Shown in pieces: positions 35,041-44,669 of a stretch of 64,000 bases of DNA. Position numbers and translations under genes: made by a program. The stretch is from NCBI RefSeq assembly GCF_963677155.1, contig NZ_OY781884.1, forward strand, positions 620,001 to 684,000. The letters run 5' to 3'. The stretch comes from an uncultured Draconibacterium sp. Lineage in GTDB: Bacteria; Bacteroidota; Bacteroidia; Bacteroidales; Prolixibacteraceae. Each line of letters opens with the position of its first letter. Within the stretch, counting starts at the first letter, position 1. The notes below the pieces were generated by a model, which saw only the letters and a list, made by a program, of their open reading frames with translations, ran no database searches and had not been told where the DNA came from.

Positions 35041-37527
35041 TTATTTAAAGAGCTTTTTAAGTCCATCTCCCAACTTATTCAATGAATTTTTCAAATCGTC
35101 TTTTGTGGCATCGGTAACTGCTTTTTGTGTGGCGCTTAAATCAAGACTTACTTTGGCATCGCCAACAGGCCCTTTTAGCACAACGCCCGCAGGCAACATG
35201 GTAATCTTTTCATTTCCCGGTAATATGGCAAGTATTTTCTGAATATCGGGACCAAACATTTCGCGCTGCACATTAAAATCCAGTCGCATATCCAACAAAC
35301 TTTCCGCATTCAGACTTCCTTGAACTTTTGTTTCCTGCCCAATTATTTTTGTGGTAAACGGACGTAGCAATAAACTACCGTCTTCAACAGTTAAATTGGC
35401 GGTAAAATCACCGATCCTTACATTCCCAAGTTTTTCTTTTTTCAGAATTCCACTCAGCTGGTTAAACAATGGCGAATCTTTAATTTCCACATTATTAGTA
35501 CTAAATGATCCTTTTCCGTTTGTTGTTGCAGCAATCAATTTAAGTTGCGGACTCAACCGACCTTTCATTCCCAATCTTGTGCTGAGTTTTCCGGTACTGT
35601 TACCCGCACCCGGAATCAGTTTCCGAAAACCGGCAACCGTGTGGTACATCGTAGGTATATCAAACCTGGAAATATCAAAACCAAAGTCAAACAAAGGTTG
35701 ATTTTGAGCGGTATTTTCGTACGATCCGTTCATTGTCATTTTTCCGTCAAGCATATTCATATCCAATCCGTCGAGCACCAGTTTTTTATCCACTGCCCGC
35801 ACTTCTCCTTTTATGTCTGTAATTGGTATGCGATTAAAAACGGCCCTTTTTATGGCCGAATGGAAGATAATATCGACATTTTCAGGTACGTCAAAAGCCA
35901 GCGTTTCCATATCCTCCTCGTTTTGCGTTTCCTGATCTTGCTCAGTTTCTTCTTCCGTCACCTGTAAACGAAGTAATTCGTTCAGATTAACAAAATTTGA
36001 ATTCAACTGCATATTCCCTTTCAACACGCCGTCCTTCATCACATAATTCAGGTAATTACTCACTTTTCCCGATAAACGGAAATCGCTTTCACCAACCTTA
36101 AACGTAAAATTTCCAAGGTTAATATTCTGCGGCGAAAAATCCAGTCGCCCGGATGGAATTATCACCTGCTGAGTAAGATCGGGCGAGTCATAAACAAAGT
36201 TGTTCAACAGCACTTCTCCATCCGATTTTATTTTGTCGTAAGCTTCAGCTTCCACGTCGGAATAACGCCCTTTAGCAAACAGATTGGCATCAATAATTCC
36301 TGAAATATTCACGCTATCCATTGGCAGCGCATCTTTTAAATGGTCGAGATTTACTTTTCCAACAAATGCACCATCAAATAAAGGATCGCTTACCGGATTC
36401 GAAATTTTCAAGGTCAAATCAACCGGGTTATTTCTAATTTCGGCATGTGCTTTATTGATATTTATTTTCATCAAGTCAAGATCGCCCTGAGGTTTTTCAA
36501 TCAACATTTCAGCACTGATATTTTTGATTTCCTCCGGCATTTCGGCATATTTTAAATTGCCCTTATCTACTTTAACCTGAAAGTCAATCTTCGGATAATC
36601 CTCATCAATAAAATATCCTGAAACGCCTCCCGATATTGTAGCCGAACCGGTAGTTGTTATGTCCTTCAAATATTCCTCGTAATCTTTAGGCACCAGCGCC
36701 AAAAAGTTCTCGAAATCCGAGGCTTTTGTTTTTAACTGAAGATTCATGAAAGTCGTGTCGTTGGGAATACTAACATCGCCGCTCAATTCAAGCGGCAACC
36801 GGTTTACCAGCAACTCACTTTCGGCAATACTAAACAGCATTGATTCAAAATCAACATCAAGCAATGTGTTCAATTCCAGCGAGGTGTTCGAAACATAAGC
36901 AGTTCCCTCCATCGAGTAAGTAAGATTACGAACCACTCCTCCAATGTTCAACTGCGTGGTATTGCCAAACATTTCGCCGGAAATATTCATGTTAATGTCT
37001 TCCAAATCGGCACGCATTTTTGCCAATTTATCGTTGTAAACAAAATGCGCATTATTCACCTCAATATTTTTTAGCGCCAATTGAAATTCCTCCTTATTAT
37101 CTGTTGATGCACTTTCCTTTTCTTCCGAATCAGATGTCGGAGCGACATCCCAGTTCACATTCCCGGATTCGGCTACAACAAGGTTCAGCGAGGGATTATC
37201 AAGAACTATTTCCTCAATACTGCGATTGGAACTAAAAAGCGACGATAAGTTCATGGTAGCCGCAAAACGAGGCACATTAAGCAATGTATCCTGCGCAAAC
37301 TCTTCTTTTCCTTTTATCATCACCTCTTGTAGTTCGACAGTAACTTTTGGGAAATTTTTAAACAATGAAAGTTTCAGGTCGGCAAACTCCACCTCTGCAT
37401 CCATTTGCCTGTTGAGCGTAGTTTTTGCAGTGTTTAAAATGTTCTCTTTGAAAAACACCGGAATTGCCAAAACAGCTCCCAAAAGCACCACAATTACGAT
37501 GAGTAGTATTACAAGTATTCGTTTCAT
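35041..37527 (-). CDS. AsmA family envelope protein
   Basis: 828 aa. One N-terminal membrane anchor (MKRILVILLIVIVVLLGAVLAIPVFF), then a long periplasmic body of repeated beta strands. The AsmA N-terminal block is visible (FADLKLSLFKNFPKVTVELQEVMI) and the C-terminal AsmA_2 part (LKLIAATTNGKGSFSTNNVEIKDSPLFNQL; IGDFTANLTVEDGSLLL). AsmA-like proteins form lipid-bridging beta-groove structures between the two membranes. Monocistronic. Confidence 0.9.
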   Translation of the reverse strand: MKRILVILLIVIVVLLGAVLAIPVFFKENILNTAKTTLNRQMDAEVEFADLKLSLFKNFPKVTVELQEVMIKGKEEFAQDTLLNVPRFAATMNLSSLFSSNRSIEEIVLDNPSLNLVVAESGNVNWDVAPTSDSEEKESASTDNKEEFQLALKNIEVNNAHFVYNDKLAKMRADLEDINMNISGEMFGNTTQLNIGGVVRNLTYSMEGTAYVSNTSLELNTLLDVDFESMLFSIAESELLVNRLPLELSGDVSIPNDTTFMNLQLKTKASDFENFLALVPKDYEEYLKDITTTGSATISGGVSGYFIDEDYPKIDFQVKVDKGNLKYAEMPEEIKNISAEMLIEKPQGDLDLMKININKAHAEIRNNPVDLTLKISNPVSDPLFDGAFVGKVNLDHLKDALPMDSVNISGIIDANLFAKGRYSDVEAEAYDKIKSDGEVLLNNFVYDSPDLTQQVIIPSGRLDFSPQNINLGNFTFKVGESDFRLSGKVSNYLNYVMKDGVLKGNMQLNSNFVNLNELLRLQVTEEETEQDQETQNEEDMETLAFDVPENVDIIFHSAIKRAVFNRIPITDIKGEVRAVDKKLVLDGLDMNMLDGKMTMNGSYENTAQNQPLFDFGFDISRFDIPTMYHTVAGFRKLIPGAGNSTGKLSTRLGMKGRLSPQLKLIAATTNGKGSFSTNNVEIKDSPLFNQLSGILKKEKLGNVRIGDFTANLTVEDGSLLLRPFTTKIIGQETKVQGSLNAESLLDMRLDFNVQREMFGPDIQKILAILPGNEKITMLPAGVVLKGPVGDAKVSLDLSATQKAVTDATKDDLKNSLNKLGDGLKKLFK

Positions 37528-37651
37528 ATATATCTGTTTTCTGATTCAAAAATACATTATTACAACGTTTAAGAACGTTAGAAGTTGTTAAAAAGTTGGA
37601 AGAGTTAAACCCAAAGACTGAAGTCGGAAAACGGAAGTTTAAAACCCAAAA

Positions 37652-38899
37652 TTATAGCTCACCAAGCACCATTCTTCGCAGCAATTGCAGCGCCGATTGT
37701 CCTGAACGCACAATATTTCGGTCTCGCTGATCGCCAACAAAAGTGTACTTTTTAACCCATGTTTTCTCCGGTCCCGAAACAGCGATCCAAACTGTTCCAA
37801 CAGGCTTTTCTTCTGTCCCTCCTGTTGGGCCGGCTATTCCGGTGGTTGCCACAGCATAATCAGCATTCATCACGCGCTTTACTCCTTCTACCATTTCGCG
37901 TGCCACCTGCTCGCTAACGGCACCGTATTTCTCCAGATTTTCGCGACTAACACCAAGTAACTTCTCTTTCATTTCGTTTGAATACGAAGTAACCGAACCG
38001 TTGTAATATTCCGAACTTCCGGGAACAGAAGTGATAAGGTGCGAAATATAACCACCCGTGCAACTTTCGGCAACCGCGAGTTTTTTATTTTGCTGCACCA
38101 ATTCCCGGCCAATTACTTCTGCCATCGTTTCAAGATCGTAACCAAAAATCGCCTCCGGAATTATTGTCTTCAGCTTTTCAATTTCTTTTTCCACATCACT
38201 TTTTAACGCTTCTAAATCATCACCAATTGCAGAAAGCCGCAGCCTTACAGCCATTGGATTGGGTAAATAAGCCAGTTTTATGTGCGTTGGTAAAGCGTCT
38301 TCCCAGTCTGCGATTCGTTCGGCCAACATCGATTCAGGAACACCCTGCGTCAGCACTGTTTTATGAAAAATTGCTTTTGTTCTTCCTGTTTCGCGTAAAC
38401 GAGGTAAAACCTCAAACTCAACGAGGTATTTCATTTCGAAAGGTACGCCCGGCATTGATACAAAAATGGTATCGTTTTTTTCGAACCACATGCCCGGAGC
38501 TGTTCCCATTTTATTGGGTAAAATAGTGCATGATTCCGGCAGCATCGCCTGGTCGCGATTCATTTTGTTCATATCAATGCCACGAAATTTAAATCGCTCG
38601 TAAATGGTTTTTAATGTGGGCTCGTGAAAAACAAGTTTCGTATTGAAATACTCGCAAAGCGTATGTTTGGTTATGTCGTCTTTTGTTGGTCCCAAACCTC
38701 CGGTAATAACTACTAAATCTGCGTGTTGCTCGGCATTTTTTATAGCTCGTATAATATGATTATGATTGTCGTGTACCGATGTAATCTGGTAAATTTCGAT
38801 GCCGTTCAGGTTAAACTGCTCGCCCATCCAGGCCGAGTTAGTATCAACGATTTGTCCAATCAGTATTTCATCGCCTATAGTAATAATTTCTGCTTTCAT
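37652..38899 (-). CDS. cinA: CinA family protein / nicotinamide-nucleotide amidase
   Basis: 415 aa. N-terminal MoCF/COG1058 domain (MKAEIITIGDEILIGQIVDTNSAW; ITGGLGPTKDDIT) with ADP-ribose pyrophosphatase-like activity in characterised CinA proteins. The C-terminal amidase domain (about 255-415) has AVAESCTGGYISHLITSVPGSS and TGIAGPTGGTEEKPVG, which deamidate NMN to NaMN (pyridine nucleotide salvage). Two-domain full-length form. Monocistronic. Confidence 0.95.
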   Translation of the reverse strand: MKAEIITIGDEILIGQIVDTNSAWMGEQFNLNGIEIYQITSVHDNHNHIIRAIKNAEQHADLVVITGGLGPTKDDITKHTLCEYFNTKLVFHEPTLKTIYERFKFRGIDMNKMNRDQAMLPESCTILPNKMGTAPGMWFEKNDTIFVSMPGVPFEMKYLVEFEVLPRLRETGRTKAIFHKTVLTQGVPESMLAERIADWEDALPTHIKLAYLPNPMAVRLRLSAIGDDLEALKSDVEKEIEKLKTIIPEAIFGYDLETMAEVIGRELVQQNKKLAVAESCTGGYISHLITSVPGSSEYYNGSVTSYSNEMKEKLLGVSRENLEKYGAVSEQVAREMVEGVKRVMNADYAVATTGIAGPTGGTEEKPVGTVWIAVSGPEKTWVKKYTFVGDQRDRNIVRSGQSALQLLRRMVLGEL

Positions 38900-39059
38900 T
38901 ACATTAATTTATTTGCATTTGTTTTCGGAGAACAAAATTAACAATATAATAGGCAAAAGGATAAAGTAGAAAGGTAAAAGTATGAAGGAGCCCTAGCTTC
39001 TAGTTTTTGAGCCGTGAGTTCTCATATAAGCATTATCGCATAAAACATTCAGGATTGAT

Positions 39060-39404
39060 TTAGAGGTTCACCACCTTCTCCGCCACTTTCTGGAAATGCA
39101 TAATATCAACCATCGTTCCGGTTATACCTACTTCAACTTTTTCGAGCAATTGAAAATGGTTTAAACACGTTTTACATGCCACCAGTTTTACGCCTTTTTC
39201 TGCGAGCAGCTTTAAAGGCTCAAGTGCTTCAGAACCGGAGCAGATTAGCTTTACTCCTTCGTTGTAAAAGGTAATTACTTTGGGCGTTTCTTCTTCGCAA
39301 AGCAATGTAAGGTAGTTTTTTACCAATAGCTGCCCTAGTTTTTCATTGCCCGATCCCATTCCGTTTTGTGTGATTTGAATGAGTGTGTTTTTGAATGAAT
39401 TCAT
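39060..39404 (-). CDS. DsrE-fold protein, YedF C-terminal domain-like
   Basis: 114 aa. DsrE/DsrF-like Rossmann fold: ITQNGMGSGNEKLGQLLVKNYLTLL, VITFYNEGVKLICSGSEALEPLKLLAEKGV, and VACKTCLNHF, where YedF has CGTCLDYY. YedF proteins carry an N-terminal TusA domain followed by this DsrE domain and are linked to selenium metabolism; here only the DsrE half exists. The window also carries mnmH and selD 4-5 kb away, consistent with a selenium or sulfur carrier role, though that link is inferred. Confidence 0.75.
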   Translation of the reverse strand: MNSFKNTLIQITQNGMGSGNEKLGQLLVKNYLTLLCEEETPKVITFYNEGVKLICSGSEALEPLKLLAEKGVKLVACKTCLNHFQLLEKVEVGITGTMVDIMHFQKVAEKVVNL

Positions 39405-39568
39405 TTGTGTTTCGTTTTATTAACACAAAAGTAAGTGAAAAACTATTCGGATGAAGTAAAGCAAGTGAATTGTAATCTGCGACTTTTCTTTTTTTGTGAA
39501 ACGTTGTGGTATAGCAGTATTGTTTACTCGCAACTCGTAGTTGGGATGATTAAACGGCAAAATTGCAA

Positions 39569-39597
39569 CAGATCTCTCACTACGTTCGAGATGACAG
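39569..39597. repeat. Dispersed GATCTCTC...CGAGATGAC element, copy
   Basis: CAGATCTCTCACTACG then TTCGAGATGACAG, preceded by ACTCGCAACTCGTAG-like sequence at about 39527-39541. It sits just downstream of the protease gene stop. Confidence 0.7.
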
Positions 39598-39633
39598 CAC
39601 CTCGGAGATCCGACTGAAAACTGCGACTTTCTT

Positions 39634-40872
39634 CTACTTCTCAAACGACTTTAAAAACGCCAGACGCTGCAATAACGTAGGGTGAGAATAATGAAAGAAC
39701 ACAAAGGTTTTATGCGGCGTTAAATTGCTCAGGTTATTGATCGATAGTTTTTTTAATGCCGACGCCAGTGCTTCTGGTTTATAATTTTCTGCCGCAAAAC
39801 GGTCGGCCTGATATTCATTTTTCCGCGAAAGCATATTCATAAAAATGCCGGTAAAAAACGAAATGGGCGTATACAACACACCAAATGCCACCATTCCAAT
39901 ATGAAAATTGGGTTTATCAACTCCAAGAGCAGCACTTAATGCCGGACTATCAATCAACAAACCAAAAACGAACAAAACAATAGCTGTCTGTACTAACCCG
40001 ATCAAAAGTCCTTGTACCACGTGTTTCTTTTTATTGTGGCCGATTTCGTGTGCCAGAACCGCTACCAGCTCTTCGGTATTCAGGTCGTTTATCAAAGTAT
40101 CGTAAAGAACTATTCGTTTTTTTGCCCCCAAACCGGTAAAATAAGCATTGGCTTTTGTTGAGCGTTTCGATCCGTCGATCACAAAAATGTTATCCAGTTT
40201 AAAACCAACCTTCTGCGCAAAAGCACTGATGGCATCGCGCAATTCACCTTCTTCAAGCGGTGTTTGTTTATTAAACAGCGGCACAATCAAGTTGGAATAA
40301 AACATGGCCATAAATATGGAAAATGCCGAAACAACAAGCCACGCATAAATCCAGAACATATTACCGGTTAACTGATAAATAAAAATAACCAATGCCAGCA
40401 AACCACCACCAATGAGGGCACTTACCAGCCAGCCTTTCACTTTATCAAAAACAAATGTTTTGGGTGAGGTTTTGTTAAAACCGTATTTCTCCTCAATTTT
40501 AAAGGTGTCGTAAATTTCGAAAGGGATGTTAATAATATCGGAAGCGAACATGATTATTCCGAAAAATATAAGCGCTGCCAAAATCGCATTCCCGGTAAAA
40601 CTCCATGCCCAACCATCCACCAGTGCAAAGCCATAAAACAAAAACATAGCTAAAGTAAGTACCATACTAAAGCTGCTGGTTAAAATACCGAAACGATGGT
40701 TTTCGCGCTGATAAGCCTGCTGTTTCTTATATTCTTCTTCGTCGTAAATTCCCTTCACTTCCTCAGGGATCGTGTCACTCATGGTCGTCGTATTCAGGTA
40801 CGACAGGTATTTCTCGAAGATAAAATCAACAACAAGAATTCCGATAATGATCCAGAAAAGTATTTCGTGCAT
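39634..40872 (-). CDS. M48 family metallopeptidase, Ste24/CAAX protease 1-like
   Basis: 412 aa. Several membrane helices, the zinc-binding HExxH motif as VLAHEIGHNKKKHV, and the third ligand region EYQADRFAAENY. N-terminal part FEKYLSYLNTTTMSDTIPEEVKGIYDEEEYKKQQAYQRENHRFG is characteristic of Ste24 (KxxxYxxxxxxFG pattern). Integral membrane protease that in bacteria is tied to membrane-protein quality control. A TATATTTG box lies 26 bp before the start. Confidence 0.9.
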   Translation of the reverse strand: MHEILFWIIIGILVVDFIFEKYLSYLNTTTMSDTIPEEVKGIYDEEEYKKQQAYQRENHRFGILTSSFSMVLTLAMFLFYGFALVDGWAWSFTGNAILAALIFFGIIMFASDIINIPFEIYDTFKIEEKYGFNKTSPKTFVFDKVKGWLVSALIGGGLLALVIFIYQLTGNMFWIYAWLVVSAFSIFMAMFYSNLIVPLFNKQTPLEEGELRDAISAFAQKVGFKLDNIFVIDGSKRSTKANAYFTGLGAKKRIVLYDTLINDLNTEELVAVLAHEIGHNKKKHVVQGLLIGLVQTAIVLFVFGLLIDSPALSAALGVDKPNFHIGMVAFGVLYTPISFFTGIFMNMLSRKNEYQADRFAAENYKPEALASALKKLSINNLSNLTPHKTFVFFHYSHPTLLQRLAFLKSFEK

Positions 40873-40898
40873 AGCTGTTTTGTTTCAATTTTGAGGCA

Positions 40899-40906
40899 CA
40901 AATATA
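40899..40906 (-). promoter_or_regulatory. Candidate -7 box for the M48 protease gene
   Basis: TATATTTG on the minus strand, an exact TAnnTTTG match, 26 bp before the start codon. Confidence 0.5.
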
Positions 40907-41116
40907 ACAGAAGATTAAGGTTTTCCGTGTATCAAAAAAACAGGGGCACATAATGATCCCCTTGGGGCATGTTCCCAAAAACCGGGGGAAATAATCCCTG
41001 CGACTTTTTCCAGAAGCAAACCATAACTTTCTTAATTTGTAAAGATGTTTCAGCTAAATACAAAGTCATAATCTCTGTTTTTTTTCCCACTTTTGCAGCG
41101 TTGCAACACAAAAACT

Positions 41117-42163
41117 ATGGAGAAGTACATCGAACTGTTAAAAACACTGATTGCCACACAATCGTTTAGTAAAGAGGAAGAAAATGCAGCCACTGTTATG
41201 CGTGCTTTTCTTGAAAAAGAAGGGATAGCGTATAAAACCAAGGGAAATAACACCTGGGCCTACAATAAATACTATTCGGAAGAAAAGCCAACGATTTTAC
41301 TCGATTCACATATCGATACGGTTCGTCCGGCAAAGGGCTACACCAAAGATCCGTTTTCACCCATTGAAGAAGGCGATGTATTGTATGGTTTAGGAAGTAA
41401 CGACGCAGGTGGTCCACTGGTTTCGCTTCTGGGCACCTTCGTTCATTTTTACGAACGCGAAGACCTGCCCTACAACCTGATATATGCTGCAACTGCTGAG
41501 GAAGAGATTTCGGGCCGACGCGGAATGGAGATTGTAATACCCGAGATTGCCCCAATAACCTTTGCTATAATTGGCGAGCCCACAAAAATGGAGTTGGCCA
41601 TTGCCGAAAAAGGGTTGCTGGTGTTGGATTGTTACGCCCATGGGAAATCGGGTCACGCTGCCCGCGAAGAAGGCGAAAACGCATTATACAAGGCTATCGA
41701 AGACATTGAAAAGCTACGCAGTTTCGAGTTCGACAAAGTTTCGGAAGTGCTCGGAAAAGTAAAACTATCGGTTACTCAAATTGAGGCAGGAACACAGCAC
41801 AACGTGGTTCCCGACAATTGCCATTTTGTGGTTGATGTGCGTACCAACGAGCATTACACCAACAAAGAAGCCGCCGAAATTATCAGCCAGCAAATTGAAT
41901 CGGAAATTAAACCTCGTTCGGTTCGTTTAAATTCTTCGGGCATTTCAACGCATCACCCTTTTGCTAAACTTGTTAAGAAAAAAGGAATAAATATTTATGG
42001 TTCGCCAACTACATCCGACCAGGCGATTATTCCATTCCTGTCGATAAAAATGGGGCCGGGTGATTCAGCACGTTCGCACACTGCCGACGAATATATTCTC
42101 AAAAGCGAGATTATTGCGGGAATTGAACGTTACATTGAATTGCTGGAAGAACTAAAGCTGTAA
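41117..42163 (+). CDS. argE: M20 family N-acyl-ornithine deacylase (ArgE-type)
   Basis: 348 aa from ATG 41117 (the frame extends to 41093 without support). M20 metal-binding motifs: LLDSHIDTVRP (His, Asp), LGSNDAGGPLVSL (bridging Asp) and ATAEEEISGRRG (catalytic Glu-Glu). The GEPTKMELAIAEKGLLVLD block is ArgE/DapE/LysK-like. In Bacteroidota the arginine pathway uses N-succinyl or N-acetyl ornithine; this enzyme likely removes the acyl group. Symbol tentative. Ends without any gap against the convergent transaldolase gene. Confidence 0.85.
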   Translation: MEKYIELLKTLIATQSFSKEEENAATVMRAFLEKEGIAYKTKGNNTWAYNKYYSEEKPTILLDSHIDTVRPAKGYTKDPFSPIEEGDVLYGLGSNDAGGPLVSLLGTFVHFYEREDLPYNLIYAATAEEEISGRRGMEIVIPEIAPITFAIIGEPTKMELAIAEKGLLVLDCYAHGKSGHAAREEGENALYKAIEDIEKLRSFEFDKVSEVLGKVKLSVTQIEAGTQHNVVPDNCHFVVDVRTNEHYTNKEAAEIISQQIESEIKPRSVRLNSSGISTHHPFAKLVKKKGINIYGSPTTSDQAIIPFLSIKMGPGDSARSHTADEYILKSEIIAGIERYIELLEELKL

Positions 42164-43387
42164 TTAGCCACTAATTATTCTTCTGATTCGATCGTCGAGT
42201 GCAGCCTGATCGGCTGTAAAACTTGCCAGGCCGGCTAAATTTAGCAAGGTATCAATTGCCAGTTCGCCATTGGCAATACGCTGGGCCCACCGCTGATGAT
42301 CTGGAATTTTGCCATCATCAGAGATAAGTGTGTAATCTTTCTCGCTCAGGTACGGAAACATATCGCCGCAACCCGCTTCGTGAACCCGGTCAATCAGTTC
42401 ATTTTCATTTTGGGGAAGATTGGCCCCCAGACTTTTTGCCAGTTCCAGTTCTTTTTCGCTCACGTCCCATAATTTTTCCGGGAAATAATTGGCCGCCTCA
42501 TCGGTTAAATCTACCGGATAAACCTCGTTCAGTTTTGATTGAAAATTGCCATCCATATTTATTCTTCCACCGGCAGCCACTTTTATGGGCATGGTAAATA
42601 CATCGGTGCCGGCCAGCGCATCCAACTGCGAATAGTGGCGCAAACTTGCGGCAATTAATTTAGTTGGTGTTTCATTGTTTTTGGTTAGTTCGGTTACAAC
42701 ATGTTGTGCTGAAATAACGGTTCGCTCTCCTGCTCCACTACCGCTACCCAACTCATTATCTTTTATGTAAGCACCAATCCGGCCTAAAAATACGTTACAG
42801 TAATTAGGCTTGGTAATGGCAGCCACCATCGCATTTTGCCTGGCCGAAAACTCAAGTGTAAAATTGATCTTCACACCCAACTCGCGTAGTTTTCGTGCCC
42901 CCAGCAATCCGGTTGCTGTATACGGAACTTTTACAATAAACTGATCGGGGCAAATGGAAAAGTAACGTAAGCCGTAATCAATAATGGCGTCATAATCGTA
43001 AGCCGTATTGGTATGCAATTCTACGCTTACAAAGCCGCCAAACTTTTTGGCTAGCCGAATACCATGCCGGGCATTTAAGATAAAGGCGATCTCCACAATT
43101 TGCTCTTCTATTGGCAGATCTTTTACTATTTCAACAGTCTGCTTAATAAAATCGTCATAAATTCCTTTCTGAATTTCGTTGTTTACCAGCGTGTTATTGG
43201 TCGTTAAAGCTGTCATTTCAGCCGACCAGTTTTTTTCGGCCTCTTCCATATCGCCGGTGTCGAGCCAAAGTTCAGTGCCCGCATTTTTTAATCCCTGCCA
43301 AAAGGAATCAGTAACGGCATTAACTTTCGTTTCATTTACATCTTGTAAAACAAATTGTTTAATCTTATCCTTTAATATTTCATTCAT
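42164..43387 (-). CDS. Transaldolase family protein
   Basis: 407 aa, with a C-terminal extension of about 100 residues beyond the barrel. Class I aldolase barrel with TNNTLVNNEI near the N-terminus (transaldolase TNPsl block), the Schiff-base Lys in FIVKVPYTATGL, and INFTLEFSARQNAMVA with GRIGAYIKDN. Exchanges dihydroxyacetone units in the pentose phosphate pathway, or acts as an aldolase. The tail contains CGDMFPYLSEKDYTLISDDG; its role is unknown. Its stop codon touches that of the convergent argE. Confidence 0.88.
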   Translation of the reverse strand: MNEILKDKIKQFVLQDVNETKVNAVTDSFWQGLKNAGTELWLDTGDMEEAEKNWSAEMTALTTNNTLVNNEIQKGIYDDFIKQTVEIVKDLPIEEQIVEIAFILNARHGIRLAKKFGGFVSVELHTNTAYDYDAIIDYGLRYFSICPDQFIVKVPYTATGLLGARKLRELGVKINFTLEFSARQNAMVAAITKPNYCNVFLGRIGAYIKDNELGSGSGAGERTVISAQHVVTELTKNNETPTKLIAASLRHYSQLDALAGTDVFTMPIKVAAGGRINMDGNFQSKLNEVYPVDLTDEAANYFPEKLWDVSEKELELAKSLGANLPQNENELIDRVHEAGCGDMFPYLSEKDYTLISDDGKIPDHQRWAQRIANGELAIDTLLNLAGLASFTADQAALDDRIRRIISG

Positions 43388-43612
43388 AATGAATTAGCTT
43401 TGTAATTATAACATTATTACGTTAATTTAGTTCTAGGGTTATGCGATTATTCCGAACTGCTTTTTAACCTGAGAAGTTCATGAAATTCGTAACCCGAAGT
43501 GTTGACAATTGAAGATCTGCATGTTACAAAAATAAAATAGAGAGTCTTTCAGATTTTCAATATCAGGGATAACATTATGCGCGTTCTGCTTATGAAATAT
43601 TGCCCGAATAAA

Positions 43613-43620
43613 TAACTTTG
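43613..43620 (+). promoter_or_regulatory. Candidate -7 box immediately before mnmH
   Basis: TAACTTTG, an exact TAnnTTTG match, ends 5 bp before the ATG, so a transcript from it would have almost no 5' leader. Confidence 0.5.
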
Positions 43621-43625
43621 TCGCC

Positions 43626-44669
43626 ATGTTACAGGAAATCAGCATTTCAGAATATATAAAACTGGCAAAATCGGTACCTATTGTCGATGTTCGATCGCCG
43701 GGGGAGTACGCGAAAGGGCATATACCGGGAGCCTATAGCATTCCGCTATTCTCGAATGACGAGCGGGCAGCTGTGGGAACAGCGTATGTTCAGCAATCAA
43801 AAGAAGAGGCCATTAAACTGGGATACAAATACGTTACGCCAAAATTAGAATGGTTTATTTATGAATCGAGGAAGCTGGCTCCTGATGGAATAATTGCAGT
43901 GCATTGCTGGCGTGGAGGAATGCGCTCAAAGTCATTTGCACAGCACCTTTCCGACAATGGTTTTACAAAAGTTTATGTAATTACCGGTGGTTATAAAGCT
44001 TTCCGAAACCATGCATTGGAGTCGTTTAAAATCGATGCTGATATTTGTATTCTGGGTGGTTATACCGGTAGCGGTAAAACACGTATTTTAAATGAACTGA
44101 AAGAACAGGGTGAACAGATTATTGACCTGGAAGGATTGGCCAACCACAAAGGATCGGCTTTCGGGCGTATTGGAGACGGCAATCAACCCACCATAGAACA
44201 GTTTGAAAACAACTTGTTTTGGGAATGGAAAGATCTGGATTACACCAAAACCATTTGGATTGAAGACGAAAGCCATCGCATTGGGTTAGTAAATATCCCT
44301 ATGAACTTTTTTGAAAATATGAGAAAGCACCCTGTGATTTTCCTTGATGTTTCACGGGCAGCAAGAGCTCGTTTTCTGGTAAAAGATTATTCAGAAGCCG
44401 ACAAAGCAATGCTTAGAGATTCGATTTTGCGAATTCAAAAGCGCCTGGGAGGATTAAACACCCGATATGCACTGGAACACCTTGAAGAAAACGAACTATT
44501 TGAAGTGGCGATGATCTGCCTGATATACTACGACAAATACTACCTGAGAGGATTAAAAAACAGGGAACACCAGGATATTCATACTATTGAATTGCAAACC
44601 ATTTCGCCAGAAATAATTTCCCAACAAATTAAAGAATACTATGAGTCAAACAGAAACAAAAAATATTAA
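43626..44669 (+). CDS. mnmH: tRNA 2-selenouridine synthase
   Basis: 347 aa. The N-terminal rhodanese domain (1-130) has the active Cys 94 in HCWRGGMRS; the P-loop GGYTGSGKT lies at 144-152, and the C-terminal half binds tRNA. It replaces sulfur in 2-thiouridine at the wobble base of some tRNAs with selenium from selenophosphate, via a geranylated intermediate. selD follows with a 29-bp overlap, so selenophosphate supply is coupled to it. Confidence 0.95.
   Translation: MLQEISISEYIKLAKSVPIVDVRSPGEYAKGHIPGAYSIPLFSNDERAAVGTAYVQQSKEEAIKLGYKYVTPKLEWFIYESRKLAPDGIIAVHCWRGGMRSKSFAQHLSDNGFTKVYVITGGYKAFRNHALESFKIDADICILGGYTGSGKTRILNELKEQGEQIIDLEGLANHKGSAFGRIGDGNQPTIEQFENNLFWEWKDLDYTKTIWIEDESHRIGLVNIPMNFFENMRKHPVIFLDVSRAARARFLVKDYSEADKAMLRDSILRIQKRLGGLNTRYALEHLEENELFEVAMICLIYYDKYYLRGLKNREHQDIHTIELQTISPEIISQQIKEYYESNRNKKY

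Noticed and set aside
40920-41010. G/C-rich stretch between the M48 protease and argE as a possible RNA gene
   Set aside because: Only short GGGG/CCCC pairings are visible; no tRNA cloverleaf or known RNA motif could be drawn.
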